39,697 bases of DNA, from assembly GCF_000247475.1 (NCBI RefSeq), contig NZ_AHZC01000299.1, positions 1 through 39,697 of the forward strand, given 5' to 3'. Below are positions 1 to 8,731 of this stretch, one piece after another. The notes beneath the pieces were generated by a model. It saw only the letters and a list, made by a program, of their open reading frames with translations. It was not told the DNA's origin and did no database searches. The translations under genes were made by a program, and so were the position numbers. The DNA comes from Rhizobium sp. PDO1-076 (GTDB lineage: Bacteria > Pseudomonadota > Alphaproteobacteria > Rhizobiales > Rhizobiaceae). Each line of letters opens with the position of its first letter. Within the stretch, counting starts at the first letter, position 1.

Positions 1-1756
1 TGCTAAAAACCTGCTGGGTGTAGTGGGACAACATTTCACCCCAGATTGTCGTTCTCTCCTCGGCCGTCGTCGTCTGGCGCCAGGCCCGCAGCCTGTCGAC
101 CAGATACTGGACCTCGGGCATGTCGGGCGCCTTGCCCTTTGTCTCGGCGGAAGCAAAGTACATGCCCCAGAGCGGCCATTGCAACTGGTCATCGGAACTC
201 GGCGCCAGGCCGCTTGGTGACATTTCCGAGGTCGGGACGCCGTTGTCGAGGCCCTGCCATACGGACATCATGATCTGACCGCCAATCGCGCGGCTGCGGA
301 AGATGTCGCGTTGGGAGGTGCGAATGAATAGTTGGAGGCCGACCATATGGAAATGGTCGGTGATGAGTTCCAGCACATCGGTTTCCAGCGTGCTTTCGCC
401 GGCGCTTTCGATGATGATATTGGCGGGTCGCCCATCCGGCAGAAGCCGAATTCCGGCCGCGTTGCGGCGATTGAGCCCCGCTTCATCGAGCAGTCTGTTG
501 GCCTGCTCGGGGTCGTGCGACGACCAAGCTGTTGCGTATTCGGGCTTGAAAAGCGGGCTTTCCGGCAGGATCGTATCGGCGCTGGGCTGGGCCAATCCAT
601 AAAAAATCGCCTTGTTGAGTTCGTTGCGATCAATCGCCAGTGACATTGCCCGGCGGACGCGTACGTCGCGGAACACCTGCCTCCAGCCATCGTCGACGCA
701 GTTCAGGTTCGGCAGAAGCGAGACCATGGACCCCTGCGTTCGCTTCCACAGCGACACTTTCAGCGGATAGATTTTTTCTGCTTCCTTCAGCAGCGTGTAG
801 TCGGAGAAATCGAGGCCGACGAATTGCAATTCGCTTTCGCCGGTTGCCGTCTTTGCGGCAATGATGTCCGGAGAACTGACATTGAGGATGAGCCGGTCGA
901 TATATGGCAACTGCAGGCCATTTTCATCGACCCGGTGGAAATAGGGATTGCGTTCAAAAATGAACTGCTCGGCCGGTGGCGCAATTGTCGGATGCCATGG
1001 TTCCAGGGTGGGAAGGTCGGGGTTCTCGGGGCGTTGCTGACGCGACATCTTGATGTGCAACAGCCGCCAGTCATCAACCCGGTGGTGGCGAACCAGTTCG
1101 TCGAGAGCCTTTGGGTCCTGGTATTTGGCGTGGAACTGGCGGAGGTAGGCGGAAGGAAGCGCCAGCGCGACCGGAATGGGGGAGGCGAGCTTGGGCAAGA
1201 AGTCCGGTATCGGACTGTCCCATGTGTAGCGGATGGTCAGCGGATCGATGACCTCGAAACGCGGCGGCTTGCCGTCGACCAGCAGATCAACCGGCGGACC
1301 GCCTTTGTGGATCTCCCGATTGAGGATGACGTCTTCCCAGCAATAGCGAAAGTCTTCGGCGGTGAACGGGTCGCCGTTCGACCACTTGTGACCTTCGCGC
1401 AGGCGGAACTCGAAAATGCGTTCTTCCTCGACGGTGAAGGATTGAAGAATATCCGCCTGCAGTTGCAGATGTTCGTCATACCCGACCAGACGGGAATAGC
1501 CGTTGATCGGCATCAGTCGAACGTCTCGCTGGCCGCCGATCAACATGCGGGCCGCGCCACCATGCAGGCCCGGTACGCGTCCCATTGCATTCAGATCGAC
1601 GATGCGAGGCTGTTTCGGCAGGCGATCGGCAACGGGCGGCAGTCGCCCGGCCTCAACGGCTGCACTGAGATATTCGGACTGGCTGTAGGCCGCGCGGGCG
1701 ACGCCGGGCAGTACCGCGGAAGCCAGCATACCGAGGGCGGTTCGGCGTGTGATCAC
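1..1756 (-). CDS. ABC transporter substrate-binding protein, family 5 (partial, 3' end off window)
   Basis: Periplasmic binding protein of a peptide/nickel-type (SBP family 5) ABC importer. About 585 codons are visible and the frame is still open at base 1. The GTG start at 1756 sits in a GTGA overlap with the stop of the upstream ATPase gene, so the two are translationally coupled. The N-terminus reads ITRRTALGMLASA and then VLPGVARA, a twin-arginine-like signal with an A-x-A cleavage site. The body has family features: KWSNGDPFTAEDFRYCWEDV near residue 130, FERNPYFHRVDENG, and VRRAMSLAIDRNELN. It is longer than the usual 500-550 residue DppA/OppA type. The ligand cannot be told from sequence; oligopeptides, opines and glycosides are all possible for this fold. 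No permease is visible on this side, so the permeases probably lie beyond the left edge. Confidence 0.88.
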   Translation of the reverse strand, partial: MITRRTALGMLASAVLPGVARAAYSQSEYLSAAVEAGRLPPVADRLPKQPRIVDLNAMGRVPGLHGGAARMLIGGQRDVRLMPINGYSRLVGYDEHLQLQADILQSFTVEEERIFEFRLREGHKWSNGDPFTAEDFRYCWEDVILNREIHKGGPPVDLLVDGKPPRFEVIDPLTIRYTWDSPIPDFLPKLASPIPVALALPSAYLRQFHAKYQDPKALDELVRHHRVDDWRLLHIKMSRQQRPENPDLPTLEPWHPTIAPPAEQFIFERNPYFHRVDENGLQLPYIDRLILNVSSPDIIAAKTATGESELQFVGLDFSDYTLLKEAEKIYPLKVSLWKRTQGSMVSLLPNLNCVDDGWRQVFRDVRVRRAMSLAIDRNELNKAIFYGLAQPSADTILPESPLFKPEYATAWSSHDPEQANRLLDEAGLNRRNAAGIRLLPDGRPANIIIESAGESTLETDVLELITDHFHMVGLQLFIRTSQRDIFRSRAIGGQIMMSVWQGLDNGVPTSEMSPSGLAPSSDDQLQWPLWGMYFASAETKGKAPDMPEVQYLVDRLRAWRQTTTAEERTTIWGEMLSHYTQQVFS

Positions 1757-3669
1757 AGAGCCAGTTCCCGTATATCCACGTTCTTGCGGGCGAGGACGAA
1801 ATGACCACCCCCAAGATCTGCCGGTGCCATGACATTCTCTTCGTCGCTGTCGCAGAATGCTTTCGCCCAGTTGCCGCGTGACACGGAACTGGTTTGGCCA
1901 GCCGTGGCGAAGTTTAGCGGGCGATCCAGATCGGGGAAGGCGACGGCATCCAGCAACGCCTTCGTATAGGGGTGGACAGGTGCGGTCATGATCACTTCCC
2001 GAGGTGCGATTTCGACGATGCGGCCGGCCCACATGACGGCGACCCGGTCGGCCATATAGTCAACGACTGCCAGATTATGGGAAATGAACAGGTATGTCAG
2101 CCCGAGGTCCTTCTGCAAATCTTTCAGCAGGTTGAGGATCTGCGCCTGGACGGACACGTCGAGGGCAGAAACCGGTTCGTCGCAAATGATGAGACTAGGC
2201 GCGAGGGCCAGTGCCCGCGCAATGCCAATTCTTTGTCGCTGGCCGCCAGAGAAGCTGTGCGGGTAGCGGTTCAGCGAGGCTTCGTCGAGCCCGATCGCCT
2301 TGATCAGCGCCTTGACTGCCATCTTGCGCTTGGCAACATCGCCATGGCCGTGAATATCGAGCGGTTCGCTGAGAATGTCGCCGACCGTCATGCGCGGCGA
2401 CAGCGAAGACAGCGGGTCCTGGAAGACCATCTGGATCTTGGTGCGCAGCGCGCGCAGTTCTGAGCCCTTGGCGTTCAGCACATCGATCGGGCCGTCGCCA
2501 TCGTCGAAGATGACGGAGCCGGTATCGGGTTCGATGGCGCGCATGAGGATCTTGCTGACGGTGGTCTTTCCACAGCCGCTTTCGCCGACCAGGCCCAGAC
2601 ATTCGCCTCGTCTTATGTCAAAGCCGACGCCATCGACTGCGGGCGTTGTCTTGGGTTTTTCGCGGGCAAAGCCGGGCAGTTTCCAGTTGTCCTTGCGGGT
2701 CTCGAATGTCTTGCTGAGATTGTCGACCTTGAGAATGATGTCAGGGCCGGAGCGGGCCTGGAATTTCTTGCCGAGCAGGTTTTCCTGATTGACTTCGATT
2801 TCCCGCAAGGGTTTCAACCGGTCACCGCGTTTCATGCCGAAATGCGGAATGGCCGCCATCAGGCCCTTCAAATAGGGATGCTCCGGTTTGCGGAATATCG
2901 TATCGACAGGGCCCGCTTCCATGATCTCGCCCTGGTAGATGACGACAACCTCGTCGGCGATATTGGCGACGACGCCGAGATCGTGGGTGACCAGCAGGAT
3001 GGCCATGTCCATTTCGGCCTGGAGATCGCGCAGCAGTTTGAGGATCTGGGCCTGGATGGTCACGTCGAGCGCTGTCGTGGGTTCGTCGGCAATAAGCAAG
3101 GCCGGTCCGCAGATCAGCGCCATGGCGATCATCGCGCGCTGGCGCATGCCGCCGGACAGTTCGAACGAATACATGTCGAAGACCTTGCGCGGATCGGGGA
3201 AGCCTACCCGCGACAGCATGTGCTCGCAGCGCTCGCGCACCTCCGCGCCCTTGAGGCCGCTATGGATGTGAAGCGCTTCGCCGATCTGGTTGCCAATGGT
3301 GTGCAATGGCGAGAACGAGGTCATCGGCTCCTGGAAGATCATTCCCATGCGGCCACCGCGGATCGAGCGGATCTTGGGGCCGTCATGGGGAAGGGGAAGG
3401 ATATCGATCTGGCCGCTGTCCGACAGTGGATCGTCGAACAGGATCCTGCCCGAAACCGTGGCGGTCGGCGCCTGAAGTCCCATGACTGTCTGGCTGATGA
3501 CGGATTTGCCGGAGCCCGACTCGCCGACAAGCGCAGTCACCTTGCCCGGCAGAACCCGCAGGTTCGCATCTCTGACGGCGGTGATGCTTGCGCCCATGAT
3601 CGAAAACGAGACGTGCAGGTTCTCAATTCGCAACAGGTCCTTTGACGGGCGCATTTCGCTTGGACTCAT
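1753..3669 (-). CDS. Dual-domain ABC transporter ATP-binding protein (DppD-DppF fusion type)
   Basis: Cytoplasmic ATPase that powers a peptide-type importer; 638 residues with two complete nucleotide-binding domains in one chain. Domain 1 has Walker A GESGSGKS (49-56), signature LSGGMRQR (171-178) and Walker B LLIADEP (191-197). Domain 2 has GESGCGKT (362-369), FSGGQRQR (473-480) and LIICDEP (493-499). Each domain is followed by the HPY oligopeptide-transporter tail (about 265 and 567). I chose the ATG at 3669 because GAGAAGG lies about 6 nt upstream and it gives the normal family length; the open frame extends much further upstream without domain content. It is the first gene of a minus-strand operon and overlaps the binding-protein gene by 4 nt. 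All catalytic motifs appear intact. The fused layout resembles YejF, but the gene order is not yejABEF. Confidence 0.93.
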   Translation of the reverse strand: MSPSEMRPSKDLLRIENLHVSFSIMGASITAVRDANLRVLPGKVTALVGESGSGKSVISQTVMGLQAPTATVSGRILFDDPLSDSGQIDILPLPHDGPKIRSIRGGRMGMIFQEPMTSFSPLHTIGNQIGEALHIHSGLKGAEVRERCEHMLSRVGFPDPRKVFDMYSFELSGGMRQRAMIAMALICGPALLIADEPTTALDVTIQAQILKLLRDLQAEMDMAILLVTHDLGVVANIADEVVVIYQGEIMEAGPVDTIFRKPEHPYLKGLMAAIPHFGMKRGDRLKPLREIEVNQENLLGKKFQARSGPDIILKVDNLSKTFETRKDNWKLPGFAREKPKTTPAVDGVGFDIRRGECLGLVGESGCGKTTVSKILMRAIEPDTGSVIFDDGDGPIDVLNAKGSELRALRTKIQMVFQDPLSSLSPRMTVGDILSEPLDIHGHGDVAKRKMAVKALIKAIGLDEASLNRYPHSFSGGQRQRIGIARALALAPSLIICDEPVSALDVSVQAQILNLLKDLQKDLGLTYLFISHNLAVVDYMADRVAVMWAGRIVEIAPREVIMTAPVHPYTKALLDAVAFPDLDRPLNFATAGQTSSVSRGNWAKAFCDSDEENVMAPADLGGGHFVLARKNVDIRELAL

Positions 3670-3858
3670 ATTTGCCTTCTCGCCCCTTGGATGCTTCTGC
3701 ATTCGGCTTATAATGTTGCTTGATGAAGAGATTAGCGTGTGCTTCGTTTCTGTCCATGCCTTTCTTTTGCACCACTTTTGTCCTCCGGGGCAAAGTGCAC
3801 AGGACGGGCGCCCAAGGTACCGCGCACCGATCACGGCCGATATCTTGAGGATTGCAAC
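3670..3858. promoter_or_regulatory. Divergent intergenic region with nested inverted repeat
   Basis: This 189-bp space separates the minus-strand ABC operon from the plus-strand glycosyltransferase gene and must hold both promoters. A nested inverted repeat is visible: TGCAC (3768-3772) with GTGCA (3795-3799), and CACTTT (3773-3778) with AAAGTG (3792-3797). It could be an operator or a hairpin. I cannot assign clear -35/-10 boxes. Confidence 0.3.
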
Positions 3859-4821
3859 ATGCCAGCCAAGCAAAGACTGAACGCTGTCCTGGAAAAGGCA
3901 GCAACCCTCCGTGATGCGGGCGCGTTCGATACGGCGCGGGAACTGCTCAATACACTGGTATCGGACCCCGATCATGCTGTAATGGGACCGAAGACGTCGC
4001 TTGGCCTGCCGCGGCGCCTGCATTCGGCGATGCTGAAGCTTGCCAAGGCCGAGGGCGACGCGATCAAGCGCGTCGGCTATCAGTTTCATCTGGTGCCGGA
4101 CCCCGAGCGCCTGGCGGTTCATGCGCATTTCAGCACGGCAGAGCGACGGGTGCTCACCGAGGCTAACCGGCAGGCAATCCCTCCGATCATCCACCAGATC
4201 TGGATTGGTCCGAACGTGCTGCCGCCGTCGACCGCAGCCTGGGAAAAACATGCGGTGAAGCATGGCTACGGCTATTGTCTCTGGCGGGAGCAGGAACTTG
4301 AGGCCGCCGGAATTGCCGACAATCCGGCCTTCCAGGCGATGATGCGGGATGGCGACTATCCGGGAGCGGTGGACGTTGCACGCTACGTGCTGCTGGAGCA
4401 GGAGGGGGGTATCTATCTGGATTGCGACTGGTACCCGGCGCGGTCCGATATCAGCTTCCACGACCTGCTACCGATGACCGGATTGACCGCGATGCCGGAG
4501 GATATCCCGCGTAATACCGGACGAGGCAGCGTGTTGCTGGCAAATTCCTTCATCGCGACGCCGCCGCATCATCCAGCCCTTATAAGGTTGAACGCGGTGC
4601 TGTCGTCGGTGGTCGAAACCATGCCCGGGGCGCCGGCCTGGTGGTCTACCGGACCGTTGATCTTCACCCTGATTGGCCGCGGCGGCTCGATTGCCTTGGC
4701 GGATTCCAGTTTTGTCGCGGCCTCTCTGAAGAGAGGCGCTGCGTTCGAGGACGTCGAGGCCGCTTGCGAGGCGGCCGAGGCCAGTGATGGCGGCCTGCTT
4801 CTGGCGTGGAAATCCTGGTGA
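3859..4821 (+). CDS. GT32-like glycosyltransferase (DXD sugar-binding family)
   Basis: Predicted glycosyltransferase of the Gly_transf_sug/GT32 type, which transfers a sugar from a nucleotide-sugar donor to a glycan or other acceptor. It has 320 residues. Family signs are IPPIIHQIW at 107-115, the D-x-x-RY helix (172-176) and GGIYLDCD at 183-190, whose D-x-D would bind the metal-nucleotide sugar. The first 100 residues form a charged helical extension ([19 protein letters not shown]) with no signal peptide, so the enzyme is probably cytosolic. The ATG at 3859 has GAGG nine bases upstream; the frame extends further upstream but that part looks non-coding. No other polysaccharide genes flank it, so acceptor and product are unknown. 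It is followed by recQ on the same strand after 91 nt. Confidence 0.78.
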   Translation: MPAKQRLNAVLEKAATLRDAGAFDTARELLNTLVSDPDHAVMGPKTSLGLPRRLHSAMLKLAKAEGDAIKRVGYQFHLVPDPERLAVHAHFSTAERRVLTEANRQAIPPIIHQIWIGPNVLPPSTAAWEKHAVKHGYGYCLWREQELEAAGIADNPAFQAMMRDGDYPGAVDVARYVLLEQEGGIYLDCDWYPARSDISFHDLLPMTGLTAMPEDIPRNTGRGSVLLANSFIATPPHHPALIRLNAVLSSVVETMPGAPAWWSTGPLIFTLIGRGGSIALADSSFVAASLKRGAAFEDVEAACEAAEASDGGLLLAWKSW

Positions 4822-4912
4822 TGGTTGCGCGTTGACGCCTTCAGTTCCTCTGTTCGGCTCGAAGCGTGATGCAATCTGTGGCAGGTCCCTGCCCAGCCGA
4901 GAAAGCGATTCC

Positions 4913-6772
4913 ATGCCGCAGAATGAAAGCCATACCGTTGCCCTGTTTGAAAACGAGGGAATGGACAGTCCCATCTCCGTCCTCAAACGGGTCTATGGTT
5001 ACCCTGTTTTTCGGGGCAAGCAGGCGGCGGTTATCGATCGGGTGGTATCCGGCGGCGATGCGGTCGTGCTGTTTCCAACCGGTGCCGGCAAGTCGTTGTG
5101 TTTTCAGATTCCAGCGCTCTGCCGGAGCGGTGTCGGCGTCGTCGTTTCGCCGTTGATTGCGCTGATGCGCGATCAAGTCGAGGCGCTGAAGCAGTTGGGC
5201 GTGCGCGCTGCCGCGCTGAATTCATCGCTGTCGCGGGAAGAATTCATCGATGTGCGCCGGGCTATCGCCCGAGGCGAACTCGATCTTCTCTACGTCACGC
5301 CAGAGCGTATCGTGACCCCCGCCTTCAAGGAAACGATCGGCAATGCGAAGATTTCGCTGTTTGCCATCGATGAAGCGCATTGCGTGTCGCAGTGGGGGCA
5401 TGACTTCCGGCCGGAATATCGTGAACTCGGGCGGCTGGCGCAGGAGTATCCGGGGGTGCCGCGCATGGCACTGACGGCAACCGCCGATCCGCATACGCGC
5501 GAAGATATCATCGACAAGCTACAGCTGCATTCGGCTGAGGTCTTCACCACTTCGTTCGACCGTCCGAACATTGCCTATGAAATCGTCGAGCGTGACCAGC
5601 CACGTCAGCAGCTTCTGCGGTTTCTCTCCCGCCACAAGGGTTCGAGCGGGATCGTCTATTGCCTGTCGCGCGCCAAGGTCGAGGACACGGCGGAATGGCT
5701 GAACACGCAAGGTATCAACGCGCTCGCCTATCACGCCGGCATGGACCGCGCGGTTCGCGACGCCAACCAGGACGCCTTCCTGAAGGAGGAAGATCTCTGC
5801 CTGGTGGCGACGGTTGCCTTCGGCATGGGCATCGACAAGCCGAATGTGCGCTATGTCGCGCATCTCGATCTGCCGGGTTCCGTCGAGGCCTATTACCAGG
5901 AAACCGGCCGCGCCGGTCGTGACGGGCTGCCGTCGGATGTGTGGATGGCTTACGGCATGGCCGATGTCATCCAGCGCGGGCGGATGATCGATGAGGGTTC
6001 GTCCGGCAATGACATCAAGCGGGTCGAACGCGCCAAGCTCAATGCGTTGCTCGCCATCTGCGAGACTGCCGGGTGCCGGCGCCAGGCGATCCTCAAGCAT
6101 TTCGGTGAAGCACATGGCGGCCAATGCGGCAATTGTGACACCTGCCTCAAGCCGGTCGAGACCTGGGACGGAACCGAGGCTGCGATCAAGGCGCTGGCGG
6201 CGATCTACCGCACCGGCGAGCGCTTCGGTACGGGGCATCTGATCGATGTGCTGCTCGGCAACGAGAACGAAAAGACCAGCCGTTTCGGCCATGTCGACAT
6301 GCCGGTCTTCGGTGCCGGCAAGGAGCTTGCGTCGAAGACCTGGCAATCGGTCTATCGCCAGCTTCTGGCCGCTGGCCTCGTCAGTGTCGACCATTCGGCC
6401 TTCGGCGCGCTGAAGCTGGAACCCGAGGCCCGGTCAGTCTTCAAGCGCGAGCGCGAGGTGCATTTCCGCAAGGACCGCCCGACGACCGACAAGGCGTCGC
6501 GATCGACCTCCGTCAGTTCGGCCAATGCCAAGGCGGGGCTGGACGGTGCGGATATGGAACTTTTCCAGGCGCTGAGGGCAAAGCGCATGGAGATCGCCAA
6601 GGATCTCGGCGTCCCGCCTTATGTCGTGTTCCCCGATACGACACTGGTTGCATTCGCCACCGAGCGGCCGTCGGATGAGGACGAGATGCTCGATATTTCC
6701 GGTGTCGGGCAGTCGAAGCTGGAGCGCTACGGCGAGGCGTTTCTCGAGGTTATCCTCGCGCATTCCCGCTAA
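4913..6772 (+). CDS. recQ: ATP-dependent DNA helicase RecQ
   Basis: 3'-to-5' SF2 DNA helicase used in recombination and replication-fork repair; 619 residues, close to the usual 610. Visible elements: Walker A TGAGKS (56-61), DEAH box (153-156) followed by [13 protein letters not shown], the RecQ aromatic-loop signature, motif VI with [10 protein letters not shown] (329-338), a zinc-binding set C388, C405, C408, C411 in the RQC region, and a C-terminal HRDC domain (about 547-615). The ATG at 4913 is preceded by GAGAAAG. A later Met at codon 17 is a less likely alternative. It stands alone functionally. It shares direction with the upstream glycosyltransferase and converges with the cupin gene downstream across 40 bp that show no clear terminator. 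Confidence 0.97.
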   Translation: MPQNESHTVALFENEGMDSPISVLKRVYGYPVFRGKQAAVIDRVVSGGDAVVLFPTGAGKSLCFQIPALCRSGVGVVVSPLIALMRDQVEALKQLGVRAAALNSSLSREEFIDVRRAIARGELDLLYVTPERIVTPAFKETIGNAKISLFAIDEAHCVSQWGHDFRPEYRELGRLAQEYPGVPRMALTATADPHTREDIIDKLQLHSAEVFTTSFDRPNIAYEIVERDQPRQQLLRFLSRHKGSSGIVYCLSRAKVEDTAEWLNTQGINALAYHAGMDRAVRDANQDAFLKEEDLCLVATVAFGMGIDKPNVRYVAHLDLPGSVEAYYQETGRAGRDGLPSDVWMAYGMADVIQRGRMIDEGSSGNDIKRVERAKLNALLAICETAGCRRQAILKHFGEAHGGQCGNCDTCLKPVETWDGTEAAIKALAAIYRTGERFGTGHLIDVLLGNENEKTSRFGHVDMPVFGAGKELASKTWQSVYRQLLAAGLVSVDHSAFGALKLEPEARSVFKREREVHFRKDRPTTDKASRSTSVSSANAKAGLDGADMELFQALRAKRMEIAKDLGVPPYVVFPDTTLVAFATERPSDEDEMLDISGVGQSKLERYGEAFLEVILAHSR

Positions 6773-6812
6773 CTGGGTCGATTATCGGAGAAAGCCTGAT
6801 AGGTTTGCCGTG

Positions 6813-7214
6813 TCAGCCTGCCGGTTGGTATTCGGCGTCGGTGACATGCTCCAGCCAGTCGACCGATTTGCCATCCAGCGCTTCGTGAATGGCGAGATGT
6901 GTCATCGCGACATCGGGAGAGGCGCCGTGCCAGTGCTTTTCTCCTGGAGAGAACCAGATGATATCGCCCGGGCGGATTACCTCAATCGGCTCGCCTTCCC
7001 GCTGGGCAAGGCCGGTGCCCGAGATGACGATCAGAGTCTGGCCGAGCGGATGGGTATGCCATGCGGTGCGGGCACCAGGTTCGAAGGTGACGGTGGCCGT
7101 GCCCACCCGTGCGGGGGCATCGGCCTGTGTGCGGGCGTCGATGCGCACCATCCCGGTGAAATATTCGACTGGTCCCTTCGTCGAGGCGCTGGCGCCTGCC
7201 TTGGTGATCTTCAT
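6813..7214 (-). CDS. Small single-domain cupin protein
   Basis: A 133-residue cupin. The first cupin motif is H53-T-H55 with Q59 where many members have Glu, followed by [11 protein letters not shown]; the second motif is [16 protein letters not shown] with H94 and H96. A metal site is therefore likely, of the mandelonitrile-lyase/quercetinase-like small cupin group, but substrate and reaction are unknown. The ATG at 7214 has an AGAGGA ribosome site; longer frames upstream lack a good start. It is divergent from the alpha/beta hydrolase gene, and the shared 190-bp region suggests possible co-regulation. No signal peptide is seen, so it is probably cytoplasmic. Confidence 0.82.
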   Translation of the reverse strand: MKITKAGASASTKGPVEYFTGMVRIDARTQADAPARVGTATVTFEPGARTAWHTHPLGQTLIVISGTGLAQREGEPIEVIRPGDIIWFSPGEKHWHGASPDVAMTHLAIHEALDGKSVDWLEHVTDAEYQPAG

Positions 7215-7404
7215 GTCGTTGTCCTCTGTCGTCGCGAGCCGGCCATGTTGGTGGGCAGATGGGCTGATGGGTGGACTATAGGTCGGGTCATTGTGATGAA
7301 CAGCATGAAAACGTCGAATGCTGATGATGCGATTTGCTTTGGTGGCAAAAGCGCCTAGCATCGCTCTGACATTTCAAGACGTTTCGCCGAGGCAGATCGC
7401 ACGC
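7215..7404. promoter_or_regulatory. Divergent promoter region with CAGCAT/ATGCTG inverted repeat
   Basis: This 190-bp region separates the cupin and hydrolase genes. It holds a perfect inverted repeat, CAGCAT at 7301-7306 and ATGCTG at 7318-7323, with an 11-nt spacer. That size suits a dimeric regulator site, but no regulator gene is adjacent. I see no convincing -35/-10 pair. Confidence 0.25.
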
Positions 7405-8325
7405 ATGAACAGTCACCAGCCGCCGCGTCCCACCGAGCCCGCCATCCTCGAATTCCTCGATATCTGCGACGGGTTCTATCCTCCCGATGCGGTGGATGCC
7501 GCCATCGCCCAGCAGCGCGCCTGGTATGATGCGCTTTGCGCCCGCTTCGACCGGCTGCAGCCGGAGGGCATGGTGACGGAGGACAGCCGGATCGGGGCGG
7601 TCGCGATCCGGCGCTATCGGCCGGCGGCGATCCGCACGCAGACACTGCTCCAATACATTCATGGCGGCGGGTTCGTTGTTGGCTCGCTGCAGAGCCATCA
7701 TGCGATCTGTGCAGAGATTGCCGACCATGTCGGAGCCGAACTGGTATCGGTCGATTATCGCCTTGCACCGGAGCATGTCTGGCCGGCGCAGACCGATGAC
7801 TGTTTTGCCGTGCTGACGCATCTGTTGGCCGATGGGCGCAAGGTCGTTCTGATCGGAGACAGCGCGGGCGGCAACCTGGCGGCAGGGCTGGCGATCCGGG
7901 CGCGTGATAGTGGGTTGACCGGCATTGTCGGGCAGGCGCTGGTCTATCCGGCGCTCGGCGGCGATCTGGTTTCGGGATCCTATGCGGAAATGGCCGAGGC
8001 GCCTGGGCTGACAACGGCGGATGTCGCCTATTATCGCGCCGTGCTTCAGGCGCCAGCGGACGATGTGGTTGCCTATCCGCTTCTGTCGGCATCGCTTGTC
8101 GGTCTGCCGCCTGCCTATATCACGGTGGCGCATTTCGATCCACTGCGGGACGACGGCTGGCACTATGCCGAGAGATTGAGACAGGCCGGCGTGGAGGCGA
8201 CATTCCGCGACGAACCGCAGATGGTGCATGCCTGGCTGAGGGCCCGGCACATGAGCGAGGGCGCCCGCCGTGGGTTTGATGCGCTTTGCGACGCGATTGC
8301 CGGCATGGCGGGTGTTTCCGGATGA
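7405..8325 (+). CDS. Alpha/beta hydrolase, hormone-sensitive lipase (family IV) esterase type
   Basis: Predicted cytoplasmic carboxylesterase of 306 residues. It carries the HGGGF oxyanion-hole motif (86-90) typical of hormone-sensitive-lipase-like esterases and the nucleophile motif GDSAGGN with Ser153. The catalytic Asp is probably D245 (VAHFDPLRDDG) and the His H275 (MVHAW). YRLAPEH (118-124) is another family hallmark. The ATG at 7405 has GAGG about 12 nt upstream, which is a little far; an upstream in-frame start at 7318 would add residues without family similarity. Its TGA overlaps the ATG of the ACT-domain gene (ATGA), so the two form a coupled pair. Likely substrates are short-chain esters; the physiological one is unknown. 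Confidence 0.88.
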   Translation: MNSHQPPRPTEPAILEFLDICDGFYPPDAVDAAIAQQRAWYDALCARFDRLQPEGMVTEDSRIGAVAIRRYRPAAIRTQTLLQYIHGGGFVVGSLQSHHAICAEIADHVGAELVSVDYRLAPEHVWPAQTDDCFAVLTHLLADGRKVVLIGDSAGGNLAAGLAIRARDSGLTGIVGQALVYPALGGDLVSGSYAEMAEAPGLTTADVAYYRAVLQAPADDVVAYPLLSASLVGLPPAYITVAHFDPLRDDGWHYAERLRQAGVEATFRDEPQMVHAWLRARHMSEGARRGFDALCDAIAGMAGVSG

Positions 8326-8731
8326 GCCGCGGGATCAGCGATCTTTCCGCGCTTCTGGCAGGCCTAGAGCCGATGCTGGTTGATGGCGAATTCGTCTATG
8401 CGACCGTATCCCCGGACATGCTCGCCGATTGTCTTGCCATGCAGCCGATCGGCCTGTTTCACGAGGCGGAAGGGTTGACGCTGATCCTGCCGAGGGAAGC
8501 TGCTGATGCGGCGAACCTTGAGGCAAGCGCCCCGCTTCGCTGCATCACCATCACGGTGCACTCGTCGCTGGAGGCCGTCGGCATGACCGCTGCGCTGGCA
8601 ACGGCACTGACCAGGGAAGGCATCAGTGCCAATGTGGTCGCGGCCTACTACCACGACCATATTTCGTGCCGGTTGCGGATGCACACCGTGCCATTGACGC
8701 CATCCGGGCGCTGTCGGCCTCGGCTACATGA
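8322..8731 (+). pseudogene. ACT-domain protein gene with a one-base frameshift near its 3' end
   Basis: Small ACT-domain protein of the tandem-ACT type (sequence includes GISDLSALLAGLEPMLVDGE, REAADAANLEA and TVHSSLEAVGMTAALATAL), probably about 135 residues when intact. It starts at 8322 in an ATGA overlap with the esterase gene. The frame is normal through YYHDHI and then turns into an Arg/Pro/His-rich tail as far as 8903. Adding one T in the T-run near 8661-8664 restores IFVPVADAHRAIDAIRALS followed by a TGA at 8729-8731, exactly what the family predicts. So either this copy has lost one base or the sequence has an error at the short homopolymer. The restored stop overlaps the 3' end of the convergent CocE gene by 8 bp. 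As written, the product would be 193 residues with a scrambled C-terminus. Confidence 0.75.

Noticed and set aside
824..1804. Plus-strand open frame of 326 codons near the left edge
   Set aside because: Opposite strand carries a continuous family 5 binding protein through to base 1; this frame is its shadow.
1..3669. YejABEF microcin C-type transporter
   Set aside because: The fused ATPase fits YejF in architecture only; gene order and binding-protein sequence do not match yejA-B-E-F.
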